Notes under the pieces: model-generated
Database searches by the model: none
What the model saw: only the letters and a program-made list of their open reading frames with translations
Told to the model about the DNA's origin: nothing
Assembly (NCBI GenBank): GCA_963820545.1
Contig: CAWGAJ010000002.1
Span: 868,001 to 932,000 of the forward strand
Length of the DNA: 64,000 nucleotides
Reading direction: 5' to 3'
Origin: CAWGAJ01 sp963820545
GTDB taxonomy: Bacteria > Planctomycetota > Planctomycetia > Pirellulales > Thermoguttaceae
Shown: piece after piece, positions 47,194 through 56,261 of the stretch
How positions within the stretch are numbered: position 1 is the stretch's first letter
Layout of the letters: every line of letters begins with the position of its first letter
Program-made: the position numbers and the translations under genes

Positions 47194-49818
47194 TTAGATC
47201 CATCCCTTGCGGATCAGCCACATTTTTACGCCTTGGGTCAAGAGCACGTAGCAACACAGCGTGAGGAATAATAGTGGCCAGTAGAGCGTAGGCAGAGGCG
47301 TGAATTTTAACCAATGCCCTATTGGTGAGTAAGGCAGCCACATGCCCACGATCATGATGATCAGCGTGGTGGTGATCACCGGCCAGCTCGCCCGGCTCTG
47401 GATGAAAGGGATGCGATTGGTGCGAATAATATGAATAATGAGCGTCTGCGTAAGCAGCGATTCGACGAACCAGCCCGTCTGAAACAGCGACTCATTTTGC
47501 CAGCAATTGAAAACAAAGAGCATCATCAGGTACGTGGTGTAATCGAATACCGAGCTGCACGGCCCGATGAAGAGGATGAACTTGGCGATCTCGCCCATGT
47601 GCCAGGGCCGCGGCTTGGCGATTTGTTCAGGATCAACCTCATCGGCGGGAATGGGGACCTGGGAAAAATCGTAGAGCAGGTTGTTGGTGAGAATTTGCAG
47701 GGGAGCCATGGGCAAAAACTTCAAAAAGGCGCTGGCCCCTATAACGCTGAACATGTTGCCGAAATTGGAACTGGCGCCCATGCGGATGTATTTGAGGATG
47801 TTGGCGTAGACTTTACGTCCTTCCAGCACGCCCTCTTCCAGCACCATCAGACTTTTTTCCAAAAGAATGACGTCGGCGGCTTCCTTGGCGATATCCACCG
47901 CGGTGTCCACGGAGATGCCCACGTCGGCGGCCCGGAGCGCCGGCGAATCGTTGATCCCGTCGCCCATGAACCCTACCACGTGGCCCTTGCTGCGCAGCGC
48001 TTTGATGACCCGCTGCTTGTCCATGGGTGAAAGCCGGGCGAAGAGCGTGGTATTTTCGGCGGCCTCGGCCAATTCGGCGTCCGAGAGGGACTCGACCTGC
48101 GTGCCCAGCAAAACGCGCTCGGTCGAAATGCCTACTTCCCCGCAGATTTTGCGGCTGACCAGTTCGTTATCGCCGGTAAGAATTTTTACCGCCACGCCAT
48201 GATCGCCCAGGGCCAGCACGGCCGGGGCCGCGGTTTCCTTGGGCGGATCGAGAAAGGCCACGTAGCCCTTCAGCACCAGATCGTTTTCGTCGTCCCTGGA
48301 ATAGGCCGCTTTACGTTCCAAGTCCTTATAGGCGATGGCCAACACGCGGAAACCGTCGGCACTCAGATCGTCGTATTCTTCTTTCAGATCCTGAATCAGG
48401 AGCGGATCGATGGGATAAAGTTTTCCCTCCAGCTCGAAGTTGTTGCAGCGTTGAAATACCGACTCCGGCGCTCCCTTACAAATCAGCCGATGCACGCCCT
48501 CGGGCGTTTCCACCACGACTGACATAAGCTTGCGGGAAAAATCAAAGGGAATTTCGTCGGCCTTGCGATAGGTTTGCACGTCGGTGGTTTTCAGTATTTC
48601 GGTATGGTCGAGGATTGCCCGGTCCAGCACGTTTCGCAGTCCGGTCTGGAAGTGACTGTTGAGATACGCCATTTCGAGCACTTCGTCGTCCTCTTTGCGC
48701 ACCACGTCGCAGTGGCGCTCGAGAATCACGTGATCCAGCGTAAGTGTGCCGGTCTTGTCGGCGCAGAGCACGTCCATGGCCCCGAGATTCTGGATGGCAT
48801 TCAGCCGCTTAACGATCACCTTCTTTTTCGACATGGCTATGGCGCCCTTGGACAGGCAGACCGTGACGATCATGGGCAGCATCTCGGGCGTCATGCCCAC
48901 GGCCACGGCCAGGGCGAAGAAGAAGGCGTTTGTCCAGTCATGTTTTGTCAGCCCGTTGATCAGGAACACCAAGGGCACCATGAATATCATGAAGTAGATC
49001 ATCAGCCAGGTGAATTTAGAAACTCCCTTGTCGAAACTTGTTTGTGCCTCTTGATTGATGATCGAGCTGGCCATGCGGCCCAGATAGGTTTTTAGACCCG
49101 TTTCCACCACCACGCCCGTGGCTGCGCCGCTTTCCACGCTGGTGCCCAGAAAACAGATGTTTTTCAATTCCAGCAAGGATTTGGCGTGGTTGTCTTCGGG
49201 TGTATCGAACTTTTCTACGGGCAGCGATTCGCCGGTCAAGCTCGATTGGATGATAAACAAATCCTTGCAGGAAAGGATGCGCAGATCGGCGGGAATCATG
49301 TCGCCGGCCGCCAGCCGCACCACGTCGCCGGGAACCAGTTGGCCCAGGGGCAATTCCCTGGCTGCTCCGTCGCGAACCACGGTTGCCGTCACGCTGATCA
49401 TGGCTTTGAGTTTGGCGGCGGCATCGTCCGCCCGGGCCTCCTGCACAAAACGCAGCGACACGCCCAAGAACACCATGCAGACCATCACGGTCCCTGCCCG
49501 TGCGTCGCCGGTTAAAAACGATACGGCGGCCAACAAAAGCAGCAGAATCACCAGGGGATTCATACAGGCATGGCCTAAAAGTCCAAGCCGTCCGAGCCGC
49601 CGTTCCTGGACCACCACGTTGGGGCCATATTCCTCCAGGCGGCGTTCGGCTTCTTCTTCACTAAGGCCGTTTTCCGTGGTTTGAAGTTGTTCCCAGACCC
49701 TGTCGCTAGAATTCTGCGCAACATCCACCAACAGCGGCGAAACGCGTATTTGATTCGCCGGCCGCTTAAGAATCTGCAAAATATTCTTGGGTAGAATGGC
49801 TGTAGGCAGAATGGGCAT
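47194..49818 (-). CDS. mgtA: Magnesium-transporting P-type ATPase
   Basis: 874 residues, the usual length for P3B ATPases. Imports Mg2+ at the cost of ATP across the inner membrane. An N-terminal cation-ATPase domain (ENGLSEEEAERRLEEYGPNV) is followed by TGES in QSSLTGESLPVEK (actuator), DKTGTLTLDHV with the phosphorylated Asp, the nucleotide-binding KGAPESVFQRC, GDGINDSPALRAADVGISVD (hinge) and ten predicted helices. The C-terminal helices carry TNNLLYDFSQVPIPADEVD, typical of MgtA/MgtB. No leader peptide or Mg2+-sensing leader is apparent upstream. Expression is probably independent of the neighbours. Confidence 0.94.
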   Translation of the reverse strand: MPILPTAILPKNILQILKRPANQIRVSPLLVDVAQNSSDRVWEQLQTTENGLSEEEAERRLEEYGPNVVVQERRLGRLGLLGHACMNPLVILLLLLAAVSFLTGDARAGTVMVCMVFLGVSLRFVQEARADDAAAKLKAMISVTATVVRDGAARELPLGQLVPGDVVRLAAGDMIPADLRILSCKDLFIIQSSLTGESLPVEKFDTPEDNHAKSLLELKNICFLGTSVESGAATGVVVETGLKTYLGRMASSIINQEAQTSFDKGVSKFTWLMIYFMIFMVPLVFLINGLTKHDWTNAFFFALAVAVGMTPEMLPMIVTVCLSKGAIAMSKKKVIVKRLNAIQNLGAMDVLCADKTGTLTLDHVILERHCDVVRKEDDEVLEMAYLNSHFQTGLRNVLDRAILDHTEILKTTDVQTYRKADEIPFDFSRKLMSVVVETPEGVHRLICKGAPESVFQRCNNFELEGKLYPIDPLLIQDLKEEYDDLSADGFRVLAIAYKDLERKAAYSRDDENDLVLKGYVAFLDPPKETAAPAVLALGDHGVAVKILTGDNELVSRKICGEVGISTERVLLGTQVESLSDAELAEAAENTTLFARLSPMDKQRVIKALRSKGHVVGFMGDGINDSPALRAADVGISVDTAVDIAKEAADVILLEKSLMVLEEGVLEGRKVYANILKYIRMGASSNFGNMFSVIGASAFLKFLPMAPLQILTNNLLYDFSQVPIPADEVDPEQIAKPRPWHMGEIAKFILFIGPCSSVFDYTTYLMMLFVFNCWQNESLFQTGWFVESLLTQTLIIHIIRTNRIPFIQSRASWPVITTTLIIMIVGMWLPYSPIGHWLKFTPLPTLYWPLLFLTLCCYVLLTQGVKMWLIRKGWI

Positions 49819-49837
49819 GGTTAAATCCGGTTTACCA

Positions 49838-50027
49838 TAAGCCCACGGGTTGCAAACCCGTGGGCTTTAATAATCAAGTTATTAGTGAGGTCGTCCGGGA
49901 ATTAGAAAACCTATTTTTCCGCGATTATTTGTCCGTTTAGCCGCGACCGGGCACCAACCGAAGGTTGGTCGGGGAGCGGTACAATTTGGTAGAAATTCCA
50001 TGGGTTTTTCAATATCAATTCCCGGAC
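49838..50027. repeat. Palindrome and an inverted-repeat-bounded element
   Basis: 49838-49869 is another GGGTTGCAAACCC palindrome. 49893-49903 (GTCCGGGAATT) and 50017-50027 (AATTCCCGGAC) are exact inverted repeats bounding 135 bases. This segment contains GCCGCGACC and CACCAACCGAAGGTTGGT, also found at 61226-61324. No gene is seen from 49819 to 50286. Confidence 0.55.
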
Positions 50028-50286
50028 AGCCTCTAGTTATTAGTTGATGAATCTTAATCGCCAATCTCTAATCCCTTCAATCGTAGCTTAACCAGTAGAA
50101 AACCAAAGGGAATTGCGTAATATAATAAAATTATTTCTTTTCTGCCAGCACAAAAACAGGTAGGATTTGGGATTCTTAGGTTCAGCAATATGCCGCCTGT
50201 AGTGCTGGTCTAATTGAGGCCGGCGCGGTACAATCTGGCATGTCCAGGAAATAGCAATACGGTACGTGGACTTTCAATATGTGTAG

Positions 50287-50454
50287 TTCCCGAAGAGATT
50301 CCCAGGACAAGAAAAAGATCCCCTAAACACCCCGCAAGACTTGGCCAACCTGGCACGCTCGCTGTCGCTGGATGTGCCCATAAGCGAAGACCTATCGGTG
50401 CTTGCGAAACCGGTGGGGATAAGAGATCTCGTTGCGCCCAAACTTCCTATATAA
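50287..50454 (+). pseudogene. N-terminal remnant of an NADH:flavin oxidoreductase (Old Yellow Enzyme family)
   Basis: One frame encodes FPGQEKDPLNTPQDLANLAR and SLSLDVPISEDLSVLAKPVG, then IRDLVAPKLPI before a stop. This resembles the N-terminal extension of OYE-like NADH:flavin oxidoreductases, where PISEDLSVL-PV-IG-L-APN leads into the first barrel strand. There is no start codon with a ribosome site, a stop lies immediately upstream, and the barrel is missing. It is a degraded fragment next to the sugar-catabolic cluster. The family call rests on a short pattern and memory. Confidence 0.5.
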
Positions 50455-50592
50455 TAATAACTTGCGTCGGGTACGCTTCTTTACGGTACCTTGGTCGAAA
50501 ATTCACTGCGGCGGCGATTGAATTGCCTGGTTGAAGGTGTGTAATTCAAATGTTACGATACAGTCATATCTTACTTTTTGGGGAAAACCGAC

Positions 50593-51042
50593 ATGATCAT
50601 TGCCGACCTTAGCAAGATTGAAGGACGCCGTTATCCGGCCCGCCGCCGCACGCAGAATTTAGTCGGCGGCCTCTCGCCTATCCAAGCCACGCATTTTAGC
50701 ATCGGTAATGTCGTACTCGATCCCAACGGCGGTCAAGTGCCTTGGCACAACCAAGAACAAGAAGAAGTGTATTTTGTTCTGGAGGGCACTGGTGAGATGT
50801 GCTTGGGCGAAGAACGCCGGGTCGTTACCGCGGGACAGGCGGTTTACATCCCGCCGCGGATATTCCACCAACTCACTAATATCGGCGATACGCCGCTAAG
50901 AATGCTTTACTGCTATGGCCCGGCAGGCGATGTAGCTCACTGGAAACAGGAACTCAGCGGCACACTCCCGGTCGCCGGGGTTGACGCTCCTCCGCTTCCG
51001 CCAGGTGCATGCCCGCAGTGTACTGAAAAACCAAAAGTTTAA
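50593..51042 (+). CDS. Cupin-domain protein
   Basis: 149 residues from the ATG at 50593, behind GGGGAAAA. A single cupin barrel: motif 1 is PWHNQEQEEVYFVLEGTGEM (His and Glu metal ligands; the second His is replaced by Asn-Gln), and motif 2 is PPRIFHQLTNIGDTPL with a His. Such small cupins act as sugar or sugar-acid isomerases or as binding proteins. It is the first intact gene of the cluster with Gfo/Idh, SDR, flavoprotein and KDPG-aldolase genes, which points to carbohydrate catabolism. The exact reaction is unknown. Confidence 0.85.
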   Translation: MIIADLSKIEGRRYPARRRTQNLVGGLSPIQATHFSIGNVVLDPNGGQVPWHNQEQEEVYFVLEGTGEMCLGEERRVVTAGQAVYIPPRIFHQLTNIGDTPLRMLYCYGPAGDVAHWKQELSGTLPVAGVDAPPLPPGACPQCTEKPKV

Positions 51043-51072
51043 GAAAAACTAACAATCTCCACGAGGTTCTCC

Positions 51073-52230
51073 ATGAATATGCGTACACATAACATCGGCA
51101 TTATCATGAACGGAGTGACGGGCCGCATGGGCACTAACCAGCACCTCATGCGCTCCATTATGGCGATCATCCAGCAAGGCGGCGTGAAGATCGGCGAAAA
51201 TGAAATTATCATGCCGGATCCGATCCTGGTCGGCCGCAATCCGCTAAAATTGGAACGGCTGGCAGCCATGGCGGGCGTTACTCGCTGGACCACCGACCTT
51301 GATAAAGCCCTGGCCAATACAAACGATATCATCTATTTCGACGCCCAAACGACCGATCGCCGCGTAGACGCCGTCAAGAAGGCCATTGCCGCCGGCAAAC
51401 ACGTCTATTGTGAAAAACCCACGGCCACAACCATGGCCGACGCCTTGGAACTGTACAAGCTGGCAAAAGCGGCGGGTGTGAAAAACGGAGTAGTGCAAGA
51501 CAAACTCTGGCTGCCTGGATTGCTGAAACTGAAACTGTTGATCCACAGCGGATTCTTCGGCCGGATGCTCTCCGTGCGGGGAGAGTTCGGTTACTGGGTT
51601 TTCGAAGGAGACACGGTTCCGGCACAACGACCATCGTGGAACTACAGGAAAGAAGAAGGCGGAGGGATCATCATCGACATGCTCTGTCACTTCCGCTACG
51701 TGCTCGACAATCTATTCGGCGACGTTCAAGCGGTCTCCTGCCTTGGCGCAAGGCATATCAACAAACGTTGGGATGAAAATGGCAAAGCTTACGAGAGTAC
51801 CGCCGACGATGCGGCCTATTCTACGTTTGAATTGGCCGGCGGCGTCATTGCGCATATAAACGCCAGTTGGTGTGTCCGTGTGCGCCGCGACGATCTGCTC
51901 ACGCTGCAAGTGGATGGAACAAAAGGCAGCGCCGTTGCCGGCCTGCGCCACTGCTGGGTACAACCCTCTGCCGCCACGCCTCGCCCGACGTGGAATCCCG
52001 ATATTGACAGCCCGATCAATTTCCACGACGGTTGGCAGCAGATGCCGCCGCAGCAAAACTATGAGAATGCCTTCAAGGTGGAGTGGGAACTATTCCTCCG
52101 CCACGTTGTCAAGGATGAGCCCTTTCGCTGGACGTTGCTCGAAGGCGCCAAAGGCGTTCAACTCGCCGAAAAAGGCCATCAGTCATGGCAGCAACGCAAA
52201 TGGGTGACAATTCCGGCTTTGGAAACATAA
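51073..52230 (+). CDS. Gfo/Idh/MocA-family oxidoreductase
   Basis: 385 residues. NAD(P)-dependent dehydrogenase acting on sugars or inositols. An N-terminal Rossmann domain (IGIIMNGVTGRMGTNQH, phosphate loop) leads to HVYCEKPTAT, the family's EKP motif with its catalytic lysine, and a C-terminal beta-sheet domain (GGGIIIDMLCHFRYVLDNLF, where the conserved D-x-x-x-H is DMLCH). GAGG precedes the ATG. It is 30 bases after the cupin gene and upstream of an SDR gene, so it is probably co-transcribed in a sugar-oxidation pathway. The substrate cannot be told. Confidence 0.9.
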   Translation: MNMRTHNIGIIMNGVTGRMGTNQHLMRSIMAIIQQGGVKIGENEIIMPDPILVGRNPLKLERLAAMAGVTRWTTDLDKALANTNDIIYFDAQTTDRRVDAVKKAIAAGKHVYCEKPTATTMADALELYKLAKAAGVKNGVVQDKLWLPGLLKLKLLIHSGFFGRMLSVRGEFGYWVFEGDTVPAQRPSWNYRKEEGGGIIIDMLCHFRYVLDNLFGDVQAVSCLGARHINKRWDENGKAYESTADDAAYSTFELAGGVIAHINASWCVRVRRDDLLTLQVDGTKGSAVAGLRHCWVQPSAATPRPTWNPDIDSPINFHDGWQQMPPQQNYENAFKVEWELFLRHVVKDEPFRWTLLEGAKGVQLAEKGHQSWQQRKWVTIPALET

Positions 52231-52312
52231 AGAAACTTTATTGATTGCCATAAAATGAATATCGTTTTCATTGTTTATTGAATGTCAAATAAGTAATGTT
52301 GCTTTTATCGTT

Positions 52313-52335
52313 TAGCCCGGGCACTTGTGCCCGGA
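52313..52335. repeat. TAGCCCGGGCACTTGTGCCC palindrome
   Basis: Contains CCGGGCACTTGTGCCCGG after TTTAG. It is identical in core to 55372-55396 and lies between two cluster genes. Confidence 0.7.
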
Positions 52336-52365
52336 GATTTGCTTCGCTAAATGGAGAATTCGAAA

Positions 52366-53163
52366 ATGACTGATAGACCAATGGCGATTGTGACCGGCGG
52401 CAGTCGGGGCATCGGCAAGGCCATTGCTCTAGAGTTGGCAGGCCTGGGATACGATATCGTCATCAGCCACTTTGACTTTGACGCACAAGGCCGGCCCGAG
52501 GAGTCTGCCGCGAAGGCCACTCAAGGCGAGATTGAGAAGTGCGGGGCAGGGTGCCTTTCGGTCCGGGCTGACGTCAGCAGCGCAGGGGATCGCCATCGGC
52601 TCGTCGAGGCCGCCGAAGGCCGCTTTGGCCGCTGTGATATGCTGGTGAATAACGCCGGAGTGGCCCCGCTAAAACGGGTCGATCTGCTGGAGGCCACCGA
52701 AGAGAGCTTTGAGCGCGTGATGAAGATCAATCTTCAGGGGCCTTATTTTCTCACGCAGCAGGTTGCTAAGTGGATGATCCGGCAGATTGCCGAAAATGCG
52801 GAGCGTAAATGCCGCATTGTCAACACCGGCTCGATTTCGGCCTACACCAGTTCGCCGGCCCGGGGAGAGTATTGCGTGAGCAAGGCGGGCATCGGCATGA
52901 TGACAGCCTTGTACGCCGACCGCCTGGCCGAGCACGGCATCGGCGTGTTCGAGATTCGACCGGGGATTATCGCCACGGACATGACCGCCACGGTCAAAGA
53001 CAAGTACGACAAGTTGATCGCCGAGGGCCTTACGCCGATCCGCCGCTGGGGCACGCCGCAGGACGTTGCAAAGGCAGTCGGTGCCATCGCTGAAGGCCGG
53101 CTGGACTTTTCCACGGGACAAGTAATTAACGTAGACGGCGGATTTCAGTTGCGACGGCTATGA
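52366..53163 (+). CDS. Short-chain dehydrogenase/reductase (3-ketoacyl-ACP reductase-like)
   Basis: 265 residues from the ATG at 52366, preceded by TGGAG. An ATG five codons upstream has no ribosome site. SDR marks: TGGSRGIGKAIALELA (cofactor loop), NNAGVAP, the catalytic Ser in NTGSISAYTSSPARGEYCVS with Tyr and Lys in YCVSKAG, and GQVINVDGGFQLRR at the end. Likely an NAD(P)-dependent oxidoreductase acting on a sugar in the cluster rather than in fatty-acid synthesis. The next gene encodes a flavoprotein. Confidence 0.9.
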   Translation: MTDRPMAIVTGGSRGIGKAIALELAGLGYDIVISHFDFDAQGRPEESAAKATQGEIEKCGAGCLSVRADVSSAGDRHRLVEAAEGRFGRCDMLVNNAGVAPLKRVDLLEATEESFERVMKINLQGPYFLTQQVAKWMIRQIAENAERKCRIVNTGSISAYTSSPARGEYCVSKAGIGMMTALYADRLAEHGIGVFEIRPGIIATDMTATVKDKYDKLIAEGLTPIRRWGTPQDVAKAVGAIAEGRLDFSTGQVINVDGGFQLRRL

Positions 53164-53173
53164 GGCAAGTAGG

Positions 53174-53192
53174 GCGGGTGCTTTGCACCCGC
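53174..53192. repeat. GCGGGTGCTTTGCACCCGC palindrome
   Basis: Perfect 8-bp stem 10 bases after the SDR stop, followed by GAAAAAT. It may act as a weak terminator or be part of the dispersed palindrome set. Confidence 0.6.
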
Positions 53193-53295
53193 GAAAAATG
53201 ATTTGAAATGCCCATTCCCACGTGGATGGGAAACATCCGCCTTATGAAACTTTCAAAACCCTCACCCTAGCCCTCTCCCAAAGGGAGAGGGAACT

Positions 53296-55342
53296 ATGAC
53301 CATGAAAACCATTCCAGTAAAAGACCAACAGGTAACAATACACCGCTATCATACACTGATTGTCGGCGCAGGCGCTGCCGGCATGAATTGTCGCGGTGCA
53401 TCTCTACGAATTTATGTTGCATAAAGGCGTGGAAAACCCGCAAAAAAAGATCGCCGTTGTTACCGCCGGACTGAGTCTGGCGCGTTGCGCATGAGCGGCT
53501 CGGATAAACAGACCTTTTATAAACTGGGCACCAGCCCCGACGTGGCCGACAGCGCCGAGGATTTTTCTAAAAGTATCACGGCGGCCGGCTGCGTGCATCA
53601 AGACCTGGCGCTGGCCGAGGGGATCGGCTCGCTGCGGGAATTTTACCACTTAGTGCAGGCGGGCGTGCCTTTTCCCCACGATGCCCAGGGAAGTTACGTG
53701 GGATATAAAACCGATCACGATCCCTACCAGCGCGCCACCTCAGCCGGACCAAAGACCAGCAGGTTCATGAGCGAATGCCTCCAGCGCCAGGTGGAACAGT
53801 ACAAAATCGCCATTCACGAAAATCAGGAAGTTGCCCGGCTGCTGACAGTGGGCGAGGGCCCGACCAAGTGCATCGCCGCGGTTGTGACCGTGGACCGCAC
53901 ACGCCTTAGTCCCACTGACCATGTAATCAATGTTTTTATGTGCGAGAACCTTGTGCTGGCCGCTGGCGGGCCCGGCGAACTTTATCAAGCCACCGTTTAT
54001 CCCCAGGGACAAGTAGGCATTCACGGTCTGGCGTTTGAAGCGGGCCTGGCGGCCGAGAATCTCACCGAGTCGCAATTTGGGCTAGCCAGCATCAAGTTTC
54101 GCTGGAACGTATCGGGCACGTACATGCAGGTTATACCGCGCATCTACAGCACCGCGGCCGACGGCTCCTCCAACCGCGCGAGTTCCTGGCCGAGGTCTTC
54201 CCCACCATGCGGCAGATGGCCAGCAACATTTTTTTGAAAGGTTACCAGTGGCCATTCGATCCGCAGCGGATCGAAAATCTCCAGTCGTCGTTGGTCGACG
54301 TGTTGGTATTCAATGAGACGCGGCAGGAACGTCGCGTATTCATGGATTTCCTGCGCAATCCCGTGGGCTGGGCCGGCATGAAGGAGTTCGACCTCGACGA
54401 CCTGGAGCTCGAAGCCCGCATGTATCTCGATTACGCCGGTGCCACTCAGGCGCGGCCCATCGAGCGCCTGGCGCACATCAATCCGCTGGCCATAGAGATC
54501 TACGCCGAGCATGGCATCGACCTCTGGCGCGAGCCGCTGGAAATCGCCGTTTGCGCCCAGCACAATAACGGCGGTTTCGCGGTGAACAAGTGGTGGGAGT
54601 CGAATATTCGCGCACACCTTCGTTATCGGCGAAATGGCCGGCACGCACGGCGTTAAGCGCCCGGGCGGTTCGGCACTCAATGCCGGGCAGACCGGCGGAC
54701 TGCGCGGCCCAGTACATTGCCAACGTCTATGCGCCTGCCAAGCGCGTTGGCAGAGTGCCGTGGAAAAAGTTACGGGAAAAGATCGACATCTTTGTAGGCG
54801 AGATGGCAGCAATGTTCACCGGCGCCAACGGCCTGAACGGACAAGAGGTGATCAATGAAATTCGCTGCCGGATGTCCGCCTCGGCCGGACACATCCGCCG
54901 ACTAGAAGATGCCCGCGCCGCGTTGGGCGAGGCCGCGGCCTTGTATCGCCAAATCCAAAAGTGCGGTTTTACCGCCAGTTCCACTCAAGAGACCATTGCC
55001 GCGATCCAGGCCCGACACCTGGCCCTCACCAGCGCGGCATACCTGAAGGCCATCGTAACGCTGCTGGAACAAGATGGCGGCTCGCGCGGTTCGCACCTGG
55101 TGCTGTGCGAAGATGGCGTGGAATTACATTCCAGCGTAATCGACGAGCGCACCGGCCGGCCCATGCGAATGAAGAAAGAGAATTTGGAACTGAGAAAAAG
55201 TATTATCCGGGTAATATTCGATTCCCGCCATGAGGATCTCTTCGTGTGCCGAAACGTCGACCCCCGGCCTGCCGGCAAACCCCCGATTTCCTTTGAGCCG
55301 GCCTGGCAGGATTTTCGAGAAGGCAAAATATATTACCAATAA
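53296..55342 (+). pseudogene. FAD-dependent oxidoreductase of the succinate dehydrogenase/fumarate reductase flavoprotein type, multiply frameshifted
   Basis: If repaired this is one protein of about 680 residues: LIVGAGAAGMNCAVHLYEF (FAD loop), YVGYKTDHDPYQRATSAGPK, CENLVLAAGGPGELYQATVY, HTFVIGEMAGTHGVKRPGGS, ALNAGQTGGLRAAQYIA and a long C-terminal helical domain ending at 55342. The frame changes at about 53393, 53480, 54172, 54612 and 54700. All codons between read as well-conserved protein, so decay is recent or the sequence is faulty. AGAGGG precedes the ATG. It lies between SDR and KDPG-aldolase genes and was probably a sugar-oxidising flavoenzyme. Confidence 0.8.
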
Positions 55343-55371
55343 CCAATATCAATTAATTGTTGCATTATCTG

Positions 55372-55396
55372 TTTAGCCCGGGCACTTGTGCCCGGT
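55372..55396. repeat. TAGCCCGGGCACTTGTGCCC palindrome
   Basis: Second exact copy of the element at 52313-52335, located just before the KDPG aldolase ribosome site. Confidence 0.7.
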
Positions 55397-55422
55397 GTTG
55401 TCTTACATAAGGAGCAAAGCAC

Positions 55423-56099
55423 ATGGCGCGCTTCAGGCGGCTGGAAGTTCTTAACACAATTGTCGGCACGGGCCTGGTGCCTTTGTTTTATCACGAGCAG
55501 ATCGAAACGGCAAAGAACATTGTACGGGCCTGCGCCGAGGGAGGAGCGGGCGTAATAGAATTCACCAATCGCGGCGATCATGGCCACCGGGTGTTTGTCC
55601 AATTGGCGGAATTCTGCCAACGGGAACTGCCGCAGGTGATCTTGGGCGCAGGCTCGATTGTCGACGCGCCCACGGCCGCGCTGTTTATCGCCGCCGGAGC
55701 GAATTTCATCGTCGGCCCGCTGCTCACGCCGAGGTTGCCCGAGTCTGCAATCGTCGCAAAATCGCCTATATCCCCGGCTGCGCCACCATGACTGAAATAT
55801 CTTATGCCGAAGAGCTGGGCGCGGAGCTTGTCAAAATCTTTCCCGGCGGAACACTGGGCGGGCCGGCGTTTGTCAAGTCGGTTCTCGGCCCGTGTCCCTG
55901 GACCAGCATCATGCCCACCGGTGGCGTGGAACCCACGCGCGAATGCCTGGAAGCATGGTTCAAGGTCGGCATAAAGTGCGTGGGCATGGGCTCCAATCTG
56001 ATCAAAAGCGAGCGGGTGGCTGCCGGCGATTTCAAGGGCATTACCGAGACCGTGCGCAAAGTGATAAACTGGATTGCCGAAATTCGACAATCAAAATGA
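55423..56099 (+). CDS. KDPG/KHG aldolase-family protein, frameshifted
   Basis: About 225 residues when joined. Class I aldolase that would split 2-keto-3-deoxy-6-phosphogluconate or a similar acid to pyruvate and an aldehyde. The start is the ATG behind AAGGAG. Family marks: GTGLVPLFYHEQ, GGAGVIEFTNRGD, ILGAGSIVDAPTAALFIAAG, AELVKIFPGG (around the Schiff-base lysine) and SIMPTGGVEP. At about 55755 the frame breaks; one added G gives TPEVARVCNRRKIAYIPGCA followed by TMTEISYAEELG. It is the last gene of the cluster and consistent with an Entner-Doudoroff-like end step. Confidence 0.88.
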
Positions 56100-56108
56100 G
56101 TTGGAATA

Positions 56109-56261
56109 ATGCAGGTCATTCGCAGCGAGACAGATGAGGATATTCCTACTATTCGTGCGGTGATTCCCTCAGAGGCGTTCATGCTGCTGGAACTCTATCC
56201 GGATGCACTTGGTGGACATAGCGGCACAGTTAAATACCGGCCGGAATTCGACTTGGATTAA
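56109..56261 (+). pseudogene. Internally deleted GNAT acetyltransferase remnant
   Basis: A 50-codon frame. It joins the usual GNAT N-terminus (MQVIRSETDEDIPTIRAVIP) directly to the family's C-terminal end (EAFMLLELYPDALGGHSGTV, KYRPEFDLD), with roughly 110 residues including the acetyl-CoA site absent. The frame is kept across the join. It starts 10 bases after the aldolase stop, and its stop overlaps the end of the convergent GGDEF gene. It is unlikely to be functional. Confidence 0.65.

Noticed and set aside
49819..50100. Mg2+-sensing leader upstream of the Mg2+ ATPase
   Set aside because: Only dispersed palindromes and an inverted-repeat element are seen. Nothing resembles an M-box or the MgtA leader.
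50214..50534. 106-residue plus-strand frame before the cupin gene
   Set aside because: The protein-like signal in this stretch lies in a different frame (50287-50454) and resembles an oxidoreductase fragment. This frame has no recognisable content.
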